Part shown: one piece after another, positions 1-7,514 of the stretch
Position numbering within the stretch: position 1 is the first letter of the stretch
Layout of the letters: every line of letters starts with the position of its first letter
Source of the DNA: Anaerotruncus sp. G3(2012)
GTDB taxonomy: Bacteria; Bacillota; Clostridia; Oscillospirales; Ruminococcaceae
Direction of reading: 5' to 3'
Length of the DNA: 64,000 bases
NCBI RefSeq assembly: GCF_000403395.2
Contig: NZ_KE159657.1
Span: forward strand, 486,172 to 550,171
Program-made: the position numbers and the translations under genes
The notes under the pieces: generated by a model
What the model was told of the DNA's origin: nothing
Seen by the model: the letters and a program-made list of their open reading frames with translations, nothing else
Database searches by the model: none

Positions 1-901
1 AGTAAAGATTATGAGATATCCGTCTCATCTGCTGAGACTATCGTCAAAATTTCTCATTTCCATACCTTGCTTAAACGCTTATGAATACAGCTTCTTAGTT
101 TCTTATGATGAACCTCAATTTTCATGGGCAAGTGATGTGTTGATTTCCGGGGATATTGAAAATGTTCAGAATGGAAACGGCGTTTTAGTGGATTATGGCT
201 ATTCACAGGAATTTCATTGGGAGATTGGCGACATTATCACGTTGGATATAAACGGCACAACGCATGAAGCGACGGTTTCCGGCATTGTGTCTGACGTTCC
301 GCTGGATTCTTCCAATGGGGAGTGGATTATTGTCTGTTCCGAAAATACGTTTACCGCTTTAACGGGTATTACTGATTATAAGATTATCGAAGTTCAGGCA
401 AGTACAGACATATCCGGGCAGATCAGGAACCTGATTACTCCTGATATGAAACTGCTTGATATGCGGCAGCACAACGAGGAAGTACGCACCGGGTATTTTG
501 CTATGGCGGTCTTTGTCTATGGATTTCTGATCGTGATTGCGCTGGTGGCTTTAATCAATATTATCAACACGGTCAATGCAAGCGTTTCCAGCAGGATCAA
601 TCATTATGGTGTCATGCGGGCAGTCGGAATGTCGGGGAAACAAATTCAAAAGGTAATACGGGCAGAAGCCGCAGCTTACGCTATCACTGGCAGCATTGCC
701 GGGGCTGTATCAGGGTTATTCCTGCACCGCTTTTTCTTTGAAATGCTTATTACTTCTAATTGGGGGCAGGAATGGGAACCGCCGTTATTGGTTCTTGCCG
801 TAGTAATTTCAGCGGCAATCCTGACTACATTTATTGCTGTCATTGCACCGTCCCGGAAGATTAAAAAGACAAGCATTGTCAATGTAGTAAATGCGGGGTG
901 A
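1..901 (+). CDS. FtsX-type ABC transporter permease, C-terminal part (5' end outside window, probable frameshift)
   Basis: This is the C-terminal part of a MacB/FtsX-family permease. From about position 60 the frame gives an extracellular domain, then three hydrophobic segments near nt 500-560, 670-720 and 780-850. The second is preceded by the typical RINHYGVMRAVGMSGKQI cytoplasmic stretch of this family. The gene ends at 899-901, seven bases before a response-regulator gene, as in two-component/ABC export clusters. The first ~55 bases make better protein in frame 1 (ISVSSAETIVKIS) than in the frame used afterwards (ISIPCLNAYEY). One extra base near 50-55 would explain this, so the gene may be broken. 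An ATG at position 11 is therefore unlikely to be a real start. The substrate cannot be told; peptide-antibiotic export is common for such clusters. Confidence 0.75.
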   Translation, partial: VKIMRYPSHLLRLSSKFLISIPCLNAYEYSFLVSYDEPQFSWASDVLISGDIENVQNGNGVLVDYGYSQEFHWEIGDIITLDINGTTHEATVSGIVSDVPLDSSNGEWIIVCSENTFTALTGITDYKIIEVQASTDISGQIRNLITPDMKLLDMRQHNEEVRTGYFAMAVFVYGFLIVIALVALINIINTVNASVSSRINHYGVMRAVGMSGKQIQKVIRAEAAAYAITGSIAGAVSGLFLHRFFFEMLITSNWGQEWEPPLLVLAVVISAAILTTFIAVIAPSRKIKKTSIVNVVNAG

Positions 902-907
902 CTGACC

Positions 908-1252
908 ATGAAAAAAATCTTAATCGTAGATGATTACCCTGATATTTTAGAGGGATTAAGCTATGTTCTGAAAGACCATTATGAAGTAACAACCGCTGGC
1001 AATCTGACAGAAGCTAAAAAGGAAGTGTCAACCACTGTATTTGATGTGATTTGCTCTGACTATGCTATGCCGGACGGAACCGGGCTTGAACTGTTAGAAT
1101 TTTGCAGACAGGAAAAGTTTTCTATGCTGTTTATCCTTATGTCTGCTATGCGGGAAGAACGTATTGTTATGGAAGCAAAATTGCATGGTGCGGTGTTTAT
1201 GGAAAAAACAGACAGCGATTTGATTTCGTTTCTTCGAGAAAATGCGAACTAA
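908..1252 (+). CDS. Stand-alone response regulator receiver protein (CheY-like)
   Basis: A 114-residue protein that is one receiver domain and nothing else. The acidic pair is D9-D10, the phospho-acceptor is D51 in the context CSDYAMPDG, the switch residue is S79 and the conserved lysine is K100. No DNA-binding output domain follows: the stop is at 1250-1252 and the IS element begins 22 bases later. It may act by protein-protein contact, or it may be a receiver-only relic of a larger regulator. No histidine kinase is visible in the window. It starts seven bases after the permease gene and is probably co-transcribed with it. Family assignment is firm; partner and target are unknown. Confidence 0.85.
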   Translation: MKKILIVDDYPDILEGLSYVLKDHYEVTTAGNLTEAKKEVSTTVFDVICSDYAMPDGTGLELLEFCRQEKFSMLFILMSAMREERIVMEAKLHGAVFMEKTDSDLISFLRENAN

Positions 1253-1330
1253 ATAATTCAAATATGATTGTTAGGGCTTGTTTGAAAAATAAATATTGCA
1301 CAAACCAAATAAAAGTGCGAAAATAGAGCT

Positions 1331-1672
1331 ATGAAGCGATATGAATTGACAAAAGCACAATGGGAACGCGTGAAGAAGTTGCTTCCAGCAGGGAGGACGG
1401 GGAAACGAGGCCGACCTCGGAAAGATGATCGAAATATGCTCAATGGGATGCTTTGGATCGTCCGCAGCGGAGCACAGTGGCGCGAATTGCCGGAGGCGTA
1501 TGGCCCCTGGCAGTCTGTGTATGCCCGATTTGCCAAATGGCGGGACGATGGTACATTGGAAACCATATTTCGCGCATTGACCGCAGATGCGGATATGGAA
1601 AACCTGAGCCTGGACTCTACCTGCATCAAGGTTCACGAGAGTGCCAACGGAGGGGGAAAAAACGGCGGATAA
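1331..1672 (+). CDS. IS5-family transposase, N-terminal part (OrfA)
   Basis: A 113-residue product with the DUF4096-type N-terminal domain of IS427-group transposases (YELTKAQWERVKKLLPAG, then a basic GRPRKDDR stretch and the GMLWIVRSGAQWRELP motif). The first catalytic aspartate is D95 in LSLDST. The frame ends at 1672 just after a G5 run (1652-1656) and an A6 run (1657-1662). The rest of the enzyme continues in a frame shifted by +1 (equivalent to -2). This is consistent with a programmed shift or with a simple indel; the sequence alone cannot separate these. Confidence 0.85.
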   Translation: MKRYELTKAQWERVKKLLPAGRTGKRGRPRKDDRNMLNGMLWIVRSGAQWRELPEAYGPWQSVYARFAKWRDDGTLETIFRALTADADMENLSLDSTCIKVHESANGGGKNGG

Positions 1673-2090
1673 GGCAGTTGGGCGGACCAGAGGTGGGTTG
1701 AACACAAAGCTGCACGCTATTGTGGATGGACTGGGGAATCCGGTTGAATTCATGCTGTCTGCAGGGAATGACCATGATTCAGTCCACGCTGTTGAACTGC
1801 TGGAAAAGGTAAAAATCAGCGGCAGCAATGTATTAGCAGACCGGGCTTATGGGGCAAAGACGATCCGAGCTTACATCTCGGAACAAGGAGCCAGCTATGT
1901 GATCCCACCGCAGAGCAATGTTTCTGAGCCATGGCCGGTAGACTGGTGCTTATATAAAGAGCGTCATTTGGTTGAATGCTTCTTCCAAAAGCTCAAATGG
2001 TTTCGCAGAATCGCCACCAGATATGACAAATTGGATGCGTCTTTTCTCGCTTTCGTTTACATTGCCGCTATCGCTATTTTGTTGATTTAG
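1641..2090 (+). CDS. IS5-family transposase, catalytic C-terminal part (OrfB)
   Basis: This carries the remainder of the DDE transposase. The second aspartate is D67 (VLADRAYGA) and the glutamate is E112 (ERHLVECFFQKLK), the usual IS5-family spacing and context. The listed start is a GTG at 1641 that overlaps OrfA by about 30 bases. The homologous part begins only around the GRTRGGLNTKLHAIVDG segment, so independent initiation is unlikely and a fused OrfAB product is the expected transposase. The frame ends at 2090, 14 bases before the right inverted repeat. Confidence 0.85.
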   Translation: MPTEGEKTADKAVGRTRGGLNTKLHAIVDGLGNPVEFMLSAGNDHDSVHAVELLEKVKISGSNVLADRAYGAKTIRAYISEQGASYVIPPQSNVSEPWPVDWCLYKERHLVECFFQKLKWFRRIATRYDKLDASFLAFVYIAAIAILLI

Positions 2091-2123
2091 CTCAGCCTTC
2101 ACTATTTTTCAAACAAGCCCTAA

Positions 2124-2440
2124 CCTCCTTTTCGTTAAAGTTGCACAAATTTCAGGCTTAAATTTCTGTAATTATTTTTTGCCTCCTTCCTGTCTACCCA
2201 CGCAAAAAAGCCGCCCGGTTTTGATGGCCGGACGGCCTTTCAGCGTAATGTGATAGATCAAATATTATTTTTGTTGTTGGTAGGCTCCGAAAAGCCTTGT
2301 ATTTGCGGTTTTCCTAATTTATATGGCCCTTACGATAGGCACTTCAAAACGGCTATAAAGTGAGGGGCAATATGCTCCATCACCGGGAGGGACAAGCTGC
2401 TGCGGCGGCTTGTCCCTTCTGACATTTGAAGGAGGTCTTT
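2124..2440. other. Intergenic region between the IS element and the mobilizable element
   Basis: No protein gene is seen here. It holds two hairpins. The first is an AAAAAA-flanked GC stem at 2210-2236 that could terminate transcription from either side. The second is a GGGACAAGC/GCTTGTCCC stem at 2388-2415, just before the ribosome binding site of the next gene. The left boundary of the mobilizable element probably lies in or before this stretch, but no attachment-site repeat can be recognised. Confidence 0.5.
2210..2240 (+). terminator. Probable rho-independent terminator
   Basis: GCCG-C-CCGG at 2210-2218 pairs with CCGG-A-CGGC at 2228-2236, with one mismatch, a 9-base loop, a CTTT tail and a run of A on the other side. 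It could serve both strands. It probably marks the end of the transcription unit interrupted by the IS element. Confidence 0.5.
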
Positions 2441-2680
2441 ATGACAATTATCAGACTGAAGCACCGCCACCCTCGCTGCCCAATCAACTGCACCCCTACA
2501 CCCCTCTTGGTACTGCCCTTGGAGGAATTGCTGATCCAGGACGAAGCCGCAGTAGCGTTGCTGCTGGCGAATCTGTCCCAGGTCCAAGTCCGGCAGTCCC
2601 ACGCCCGCGCCGCCGCCAGTGCGATCACGAAGCTGGAACGGTTTTTCATCAAAAGCGGCTGGATGCCGAAGGAGGCTTGA
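2441..2680 (+). CDS. Hypothetical protein at the start of the mobilization module
   Basis: A 79-residue protein starting MTIIRLKHRHPRCP, chosen because ATG 2441 lies five bases after the strong site GAAGGAGG (2428-2435). It has a proline-rich N-terminal third, a leucine-rich middle and a basic helical C-terminus (KLERFFIKSGWMPKEA). No known domain is recognised. Its position directly before the DUF3847-like gene and the relaxase gene, with only seven bases to the next ATG, suggests a role in the mobilization module. Confidence that it is a gene comes from the ribosome binding site and spacing, not from homology. Confidence 0.55.
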   Translation: MTIIRLKHRHPRCPINCTPTPLLVLPLEELLIQDEAAVALLLANLSQVQVRQSHARAAASAITKLERFFIKSGWMPKEA

Positions 2681-2687
2681 TGCGCAA

Positions 2688-2966
2688 ATGGACAAAGAAT
2701 TGTTAGAGGCTCAAAAGGCCGAGGCAGAAAAGGAAGCCCGCCAGTATGAAAACCAGATAAAGATTTTGCTGAACAAGCAGAGGGACGCAGAGCGCCACGC
2801 CCGGAATCACCGCCTGATTGTGCATGGCGCAATCATGGAGGGAGTGTTCCCTTTCACCGCCAGCATGGACGGCGAGGCGATCAAGGCATTTCTTATTGCC
2901 CTTTCCCGTCTGCCGGGAGCAACGGGGGCGGCGGAAAAAGCACAGAACGCCGGGGACGAGGGATAG
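2688..2966 (+). CDS. DUF3847-like accessory protein of the mobilization module
   Basis: A 92-residue protein (MDKELLEAQKAEAEKEARQ...) with an N-terminal charged coiled coil over residues ~1-40 and the motif RNHRLIVHGAIMEG. This resembles the DUF3847 family found beside MobA/MobL relaxases in clostridial elements. The start at 2688 is preferred over an upstream in-frame ATG at 2619 because the 2619 extension overlaps the previous gene and lacks family character; GGAGG is at 2671-2675. The stop at 2964-2966 is immediately followed by the oriT-like site. The function is probably in relaxosome assembly, by context only. Confidence 0.65.
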   Translation: MDKELLEAQKAEAEKEARQYENQIKILLNKQRDAERHARNHRLIVHGAIMEGVFPFTASMDGEAIKAFLIALSRLPGATGAAEKAQNAGDEG

Positions 2967-3000
2967 TCCGTTCGGAGAACGGCGCACTTATACACCGTGT
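2966..3000 (-). other. Putative oriT / nic region of the MobQ type
   Basis: On the minus strand this reads TATAAGTGCGCC (2981-2992), which matches the TAAGTGCGCC core found at the nick region of RSF1010-type (MobQ) origins of transfer. Next to it lies a small inverted repeat CCGTT-CGGAG-AACGG (2968-2982). It sits about 290 bp upstream of a MobA/MobL relaxase gene, the usual place. The core match is seen directly; that it is nicked by this relaxase is inference. Confidence 0.6.
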
Positions 3001-3283
3001 CCGGTGCCGTGCGCGCGTCGTCGCAAAGTCCGCTCAACTCCGTTTCCGCCTGCGGCGAAAACTGCGTCCGCTCCCTTGCTCCTCCTTTCCCCACGCAACC
3101 CGCTCCGCTGGGCTTGCGCGGGGACCCCAGGTTGGGGCTTGTTGCGTCCTGCGGACGCGATGGGGAAGTACCTTCCCCAAACCCCATGTGCGCCAGCAAA
3201 AACAGAACATCCGCTTTGCGTCTGTTTCGTTTCCGCTGGCCTATATTCCCCGCCACCGACTGCGGAGGAAGGAGGAAAAGCAG

Positions 3284-4726
3284 ATAGCAATTTTTCACTG
3301 TCCCATTCAAATCATCAAGCGGAGCATAGGCCGCTCTGCTGTCGCTGCCGCCGCCTACCGGAGCGGCGAACGGCTGACTAATGAGTGGGACGGAAAAACC
3401 CACGACTACACGCATAAACCCGGTGTTGTCCATACGGAGATCATGCTGCCTGCTCACGCCCCGCCGGAGTTTCAAGACCGTTCCACCCTTTGGAACTCTG
3501 TGGAGCAGATCGAGAAAGCCAGCGACGCCCAGCTTGCCCGTGAAATCGAAGCTGCCCTTCCTGTGGAGTTGTCCAGAGCGGAGCAGTTGGCCCTTGTCCG
3601 GGCATTCATCAAAGATAACTTTGTAGCTGCTGGGATGTGCGCCGATTTTGCGCTCCACGACAAGGGTGACGGGAACCCTCACGCTCATATTCTGCTGACC
3701 ATTCGACCATTGAAACCGGACGGACGCTGGGGGCCGAAGTGCCGCAAGGTATACGACCTGGACAGCCAGGGCAACCGTATCCCGGACGGCAAAGGCGGCT
3801 GGAAGAATCACCGAGAGGACACCACCGATTGGAACAATCGGGAGAACGCCGAGAAGTGGCGGGCGGCGTGGGCCGCTTACGCTAATCGTGCGTTGGAGGC
3901 GGCGGGCAGGCCGGAGCGCATCGACCATCGCAGCTACGAGCGGCAGGGCATTGACAAAATCCCTTCCATCCACATGGGTGTTGCCGCCAGCCAGATGGAA
4001 CGGAAGGGCATCCAGACGGAGAAAGGGAACGTCAACCGCCAAATCGCCGCAGATAACAAATTGCTGAAGGAACTCAAAGCCCGTATCACCCGGATTTACA
4101 ACTGGACGAAGGAGCAGGCCCAAGCCGACCATCCCCCGGACAACGGCAGTCTTGTGACCCGTCTCTATGAAGCCCAGGCGGAGGTCAACAGGAACAAAGC
4201 CCGCTACCGTTCCGGCAGGATTAAGGCCCTCCAGGAGAACGCGAAGCTGCTGGCGTTTTTACAGGGCAACGGTATCACGTCCATGCAGGAACTTTATGAA
4301 AAGGTTACTGCCATGAACAAGGATTATTACGATCTCCGGGGACAAATTGTCAAGGCCGAGCGCCGTCTTGCTGTGCTGGATGAACGGCTGGAAATGTGCG
4401 CTCAATACGACAGGTGCAAGGCCGTCCGCCAGAAGCTGGACAAGGTAAAGCCCCGCAAGCGGGAGCAGTACCAGCAGGAGCATAGGGCCGAGTTAGCCGA
4501 CTTTGAAGCCGCAGAGCGTTTTCTGAAAGATTTGAAAGCGTCCGGCGAAGCGATCACGCCCAAGGCATGGCGGGCCGAGGCCGCGAAGCTGACCATGCAG
4601 AAGGACGCAGATTATCAGGAAATGCGGGATATGCGGGATGAGATCAAAGCGGTTGAATCACTCCGTAAAACCGCTGACCGTCTGGCTCGTGATGGGCAGC
4701 ACCAGCAGAAGGAAAATGAACGATAA
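3284..4726 (+). CDS. MobA/MobL family relaxase (MobQ type) with an ATA codon at the natural start
   Basis: A conjugative nicking enzyme. It has the N-terminal relaxase fold (IAIFHCPIQIIKRS, then AAAAYRSGERL), the metal-binding histidine motif GDGNPHAHILL at about residue 132, and a long charged coiled-coil tail from about residue 250 on. Family members normally begin M-A-I-F/Y-H at this point. Here AAGGAGGA (3269-3276) stands at ideal distance before ATA 3284, so the expected ATG appears mutated to ATA. The only upstream in-frame ATG is at 3188 and would add 32 residues without family character. Expression may thus be low or lost. A DUF3847-like gene and an oriT-like site lie upstream. Confidence 0.85.
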   Translation: MAIFHCPIQIIKRSIGRSAVAAAAYRSGERLTNEWDGKTHDYTHKPGVVHTEIMLPAHAPPEFQDRSTLWNSVEQIEKASDAQLAREIEAALPVELSRAEQLALVRAFIKDNFVAAGMCADFALHDKGDGNPHAHILLTIRPLKPDGRWGPKCRKVYDLDSQGNRIPDGKGGWKNHREDTTDWNNRENAEKWRAAWAAYANRALEAAGRPERIDHRSYERQGIDKIPSIHMGVAASQMERKGIQTEKGNVNRQIAADNKLLKELKARITRIYNWTKEQAQADHPPDNGSLVTRLYEAQAEVNRNKARYRSGRIKALQENAKLLAFLQGNGITSMQELYEKVTAMNKDYYDLRGQIVKAERRLAVLDERLEMCAQYDRCKAVRQKLDKVKPRKREQYQQEHRAELADFEAAERFLKDLKASGEAITPKAWRAEAAKLTMQKDADYQEMRDMRDEIKAVESLRKTADRLARDGQHQQKENER

Positions 4727-4758
4727 CACTATGATTTTGAAGAAAGGATTTTGCAATT

Positions 4759-5079
4759 ATGGATATGAACCCGTGGGAACGCCGCCAGAAGATTTTGGAG
4801 GTTTTATGCCTCCGGCGGCACGATACTTACAGAAATCTGGCGCATGAGTTTAATGTCAGCACCGGGACAATTCGCCGTGACATTGTGGTGCTGACCTGTT
4901 CCTATCCGGTTGAAACCGTAAAAGGCCATCATGGCGGCGTCAGAGTGGCGGAGTGGTTTCACCTGGACCGCCGTTCGCTGAACTCTGCGGAGATCACTTT
5001 TCTCCGCAGGCTGGGGGAATCGCTGGACGGCTCTGACCTGGAAATGCTCAACCGGATTATCGCTATATTTTCGCATTGA
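4759..5079 (+). CDS. Small DeoR-type helix-turn-helix protein
   Basis: A 106-residue protein with a winged HTH over residues ~8-60 (RRQKILEVLCLRRHDTYRNLAHEFNVSTGTIRRDIVVL), the DNA-binding half of the DeoR family. There is no sugar-phosphate sensor domain; the C-terminal 45 residues are a short helical tail. AAAGGA at 4743-4748 lies before the ATG. It follows the relaxase gene by 32 bases and precedes the ParB-like gene, so it is probably part of the mobile element's control or maintenance module. The target is unknown. Confidence 0.75.
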   Translation: MDMNPWERRQKILEVLCLRRHDTYRNLAHEFNVSTGTIRRDIVVLTCSYPVETVKGHHGGVRVAEWFHLDRRSLNSAEITFLRRLGESLDGSDLEMLNRIIAIFSH

Positions 5080-5090
5080 GGGCAACCGCC

Positions 5091-5756
5091 ATGCAAATGA
5101 AAATCAGCGAAATCAAAATCAATCCTGGGCGGCGCGACACCCAGCAGCGGAACGTGGAGGAACTGGCTCGAAGCATCGCCGCCGTGGGCCTGATGAACCC
5201 GATCACTGTTACCCAGGACAATACGCTTATTGCTGGTCTGCACCGCCTGGAAGCTGTGAAGTTGCTGGGTTGGACGGAGATCGAGTGCGCTATCAGTGAG
5301 GCGGACGGACTGCAAGCGGAGTTGGCGGAGATTGACGAGAATTTTGTTCGGGCGGGTCTGTCCCACCGGGAGTTGGGCGATCTGCTTCTGCGCCGGAAGG
5401 AACTCTATGAAGCCATCCACCCCGAAACCCGCCAGGGCCAGCGAAATGGGAAGACGGCTAAAAACGCAAATTTTTCGCTTTTAGAAACAAAGTCCTTTGC
5501 CCAGGACACCGCCGAAAAGTTGGGGGTCAGCAAGCGCACCGTTGAGCAGCTTGTCCAGACTGCTGCCAATCTGACCCCGGAGGCAAAGAAAACCATCCGG
5601 GACGCTGGCGATAAGATCACCAAGGGGGCCGCGCTGAAAATTTCCAGACTGCCCCCTGACCAGCAGGAGGAAGCTGCTGCCGTTCTGACCGTAGCGCCGC
5701 CCACACCGAAGGCGGCAGGGGATGATGGACGGCGAAGCGGCGTTGAGCGAGTTTAA
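5091..5756 (+). CDS. ParB/Spo0J-like nuclease-domain protein
   Basis: A 221-residue protein with an N-terminal ParB-N domain: ISEIKINPGRR, ARSIAAVGLMNPITV and the NTLIAGLHRLEAVKLLG box, which matches the ParB GxHRxxA motif. A helical region around residues 100-165 includes an HTH-like KLGVSKRTVEQLVQ. The start MQMKIS at 5091 is preferred to a TTG at 5076. The product probably binds element DNA for maintenance or regulation, as ParB-like proteins in mobilizable transposons do; a CTPase role cannot be judged by eye. The last 35 bases overlap the next gene. Confidence 0.8.
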   Translation: MQMKISEIKINPGRRDTQQRNVEELARSIAAVGLMNPITVTQDNTLIAGLHRLEAVKLLGWTEIECAISEADGLQAELAEIDENFVRAGLSHRELGDLLLRRKELYEAIHPETRQGQRNGKTAKNANFSLLETKSFAQDTAEKLGVSKRTVEQLVQTAANLTPEAKKTIRDAGDKITKGAALKISRLPPDQQEEAAAVLTVAPPTPKAAGDDGRRSGVERV

Positions 5757-5946
5757 GGCCCTATGCGCCCGCTATGTTTCCGGCATTGAATCCCTCCACC
5801 ATCGGGCGGAAATTTTCGCCGGAATGACAATTTCCCAATTTGATGAGCTTGGAGACAGTGCATATTCGGTCACGACCGCAATCAAAGGATTTTTCGAGAA
5901 GGTGCATGAAATCCGACACGAAATGGAGAAGGAACATGAAAACTGA
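5722..5946 (+). CDS. Hypothetical protein of the mobile element
   Basis: A 74-residue acidic, helical protein (MMDGEAALSEFKALCARY ... FFEKVHEIRHEMEKEHEN). It overlaps the ParB-like gene by 35 bases at its start and the RepA-like gene by 11 bases at its end. Tight overlaps on both sides argue for a translated, coupled gene. No domain is recognised. The C-terminal 20 residues would form a charged amphipathic helix. Confidence 0.55.
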   Translation: MMDGEAALSEFKALCARYVSGIESLHHRAEIFAGMTISQFDELGDSAYSVTTAIKGFFEKVHEIRHEMEKEHEN

Positions 5947-6276
5947 CTACATCACCAGCGGCTCCACCCTGCCGCCCTACCTGGCTTATCCCCGGTTTCT
6001 GCTGGGCATGAATATCCGGCTGACGGCCAAAGAAGTCTACCGATCATGCTGGATATGACGCTGAACTCCGAGGCCGCGCAAACCGACAAGCGCGGGCGGC
6101 GGTATCTGGCGTTCTACAACAAGACCATCGCGGAGATCATCGACCGCACCTCCAGCACCGTGGCGCAATCTCTGCGGGAGTTGGAGGCCGTGGGGCTGGT
6201 GGAGAAGAAGCTGATAGCCCTCCATACCCCCTATCACATCTACATCAAGTTACCCACAGGAGAGAACGAGCCGTGA
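5936..6276 (+). pseudogene. RepA N-terminal-like replication/HTH protein, frameshifted
   Basis: The gene starts at ATG 5936 after GGAGAAGG. The first part (MKTDYITSGSTLPPYLAYPR, then FLLGMNIRLTAKEVYR) is the conserved opening of RepA-like HTH proteins of clostridial elements. It stops at 6056-6058. The continuation is in another frame from about 6046 (MLDMTLNSEAAQTDKRGRR ... TIAEIIDRTSSTVAQSLREL ... IYIKLP) and includes the winged-helix part. Joining EVYR to MLDMT restores a normal protein if one base is missing near 6040-6045. This is read as a one-base deletion. Separate translation of the second part from ATG 6046 is possible but would give a truncated product. Confidence 0.7.
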
Positions 6277-6284
6277 TTGTCCAC

Positions 6285-6647
6285 ATGAACTACCAGCAGT
6301 ACCGCACCGCCCGGAGGCTAGTACATAGCTGCTGTAACTACGATTGTGGGAACTGTCTGCTCCTGGACGATGGTGAGGAATGTGTCTGCCCGCAGAGCAT
6401 CACATATTCTCTGGTGTGCCGTTGGTTCCGCGCCGCCGTCCTGCCGCTGGACGCTGGCCTGTGCGCCGCCCTGCTCCACCGGGCAGACAGAAAGAAATGC
6501 GTTCTCTGCGGCGGCTACTATCTGCCGAAATCTAACCGGGCGAAATACTGCCCGGAATGTGCTGTTGCGGCCCGCCGGAAGAAAGAAGCAGAGCGCCAGC
6601 GCAAACGCTACTACGATTCTACGCATTTAGGGCCTAAAAAGTCCTGA
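6285..6647 (+). CDS. Cysteine-rich VLP-type zinc-binding protein
   Basis: A ~120-residue protein with a dense cysteine pattern. The N-terminal cluster is SCCNYDCGNCLLLDDGEECVC, followed by the VLPLD motif that gives the Cys-rich VLP family its name. A C-terminal treble-clef-like pair KKCVLCGGYY / AKYCPEC is followed by a basic tail. ATG 6285 is chosen; GTG 6273, overlapping the previous stop, is an alternative that adds four residues. The family is restricted to mobile elements like this one, and its role is not established. Zinc binding is inferred from the cysteine spacing. Confidence 0.8.
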   Translation: MNYQQYRTARRLVHSCCNYDCGNCLLLDDGEECVCPQSITYSLVCRWFRAAVLPLDAGLCAALLHRADRKKCVLCGGYYLPKSNRAKYCPECAVAARRKKEAERQRKRYYDSTHLGPKKS

Positions 6648-6761
6648 TTTTTCAAGGCTTTCCGGGAGCGGCTCAATGGGGGCCTGATACATTCCCTATC
6701 CAGCCCCCCGGAAGGCCCTCAGACGGCCTGCAACGGCGATTCTACAAAGGAGTTTTACCCT

Positions 6762-7514
6762 ATGGCTGAAAACAGGAGATTTTACTATCTCAAACTGAAA
6801 GAAGGTTTCTACAACAGCGAGACTATGGTTGTCCTGGAAAGTATGCCGGATGGCCTGTTGTACTCGAATCTGCTGCTGAAAATGTACCTTATGTCACTGA
6901 AAAGCGGCGGAATCCTCATGCTCAACGAGCATCTTCCCCATACTGTCCAGACCATTGCCACCTTTACCCGGCACCAGATCGGGACGGTAGAGAGGGCAAT
7001 CAAGGTGTTCATGGAATTTGGCCTTGTGGAAGTCCTGACAGACGGCGCTTTCTATATGGCTGACATTCAACTGCTGATTGGTCAGTCCTCCACCGAGGGC
7101 GAGAGGAAGAAGCGGGAGCGGAGCCGGTTACAGCGTCAAAAACTGCTGCCCTCCGGCAAAGTGGACATTTGTCCACCCATAGACCAGGTGGACAAATGTC
7201 CCCCTATATTAGAGATTAGAGATAAAGAGTATAGAGATAAGAGTTTAGAGAATAGAGAGGGGGAACACGCCCGCACGTTGGGCCGGTATCAAAATGTTTT
7301 TCTGTCTGCTGGTGAATTGTCAGAACTGCAAGCTGACTTCCCCACCGTCTGGCAGGAGTACATCGAGAGGTTATCCGAGTACATGGCCTCCACCGGCAGG
7401 ACGTACAAAAGCCACGCTGCCACCATTCGCCGCTGGATAGCGGATGACCGCCGCAAAGCCGCTCCCCCTGCCCGTGATCGAGATTACAGTGTGAAGGATG
7501 GTGACACGGTATGA
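6762..7514 (+). CDS. Phage replisome organizer-type replication protein
   Basis: A 250-residue protein with the N-terminal replisome-organizer domain (RRFYYLKLKEGFYNSETM, LYSNLLLKMYLMSLKSGG, the winged-helix region TIATFTRHQIGTVERAIKVF and LVEVLTDGAFYMADI). A basic linker follows, and residues ~175-235 form a DnaD-like end (WQEYIERLSEYMASTGRTY). A clear AAAGGAG lies before the ATG. It is followed at once, with a 4-base overlap, by a DnaC-like ATPase gene: the classic pair of an origin-binding protein and a helicase loader. It likely drives autonomous replication of the excised element. Confidence 0.8.
   Translation: MAENRRFYYLKLKEGFYNSETMVVLESMPDGLLYSNLLLKMYLMSLKSGGILMLNEHLPHTVQTIATFTRHQIGTVERAIKVFMEFGLVEVLTDGAFYMADIQLLIGQSSTEGERKKRERSRLQRQKLLPSGKVDICPPIDQVDKCPPILEIRDKEYRDKSLENREGEHARTLGRYQNVFLSAGELSELQADFPTVWQEYIERLSEYMASTGRTYKSHAATIRRWIADDRRKAAPPARDRDYSVKDGDTV

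Larger units (their letters stand above)
1274..2120. mobile_element. Complete IS5-family (IS427-like) insertion sequence
   Basis: Perfect terminal inverted repeats are visible: 1274-1290 (starting GGGCTTGTTTG) is the reverse complement of 2104-2120. A TA dinucleotide sits just outside each end (1272-1273 and 2121-2122) and is best read as the duplicated target. The repeat extends by one further palindromic base on each side. Two overlapping reading frames inside encode a DDE transposase in two parts, as in the IS427 group. Total length is about 847 bp. It lies directly downstream of the response-regulator gene and interrupts no recognisable reading frame. Confidence 0.9.

Noticed and set aside
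3188-3283. N-terminal extension of the relaxase from ATG 3188
   Set aside because: The added 32 residues have no family character and no ribosome binding site, while a perfect site precedes the conserved start at 3284.
2807-4132. A 441-codon minus-strand frame over the oriT region and relaxase
   Set aside because: It runs opposite the conserved relaxase domain and has no recognisable protein features.
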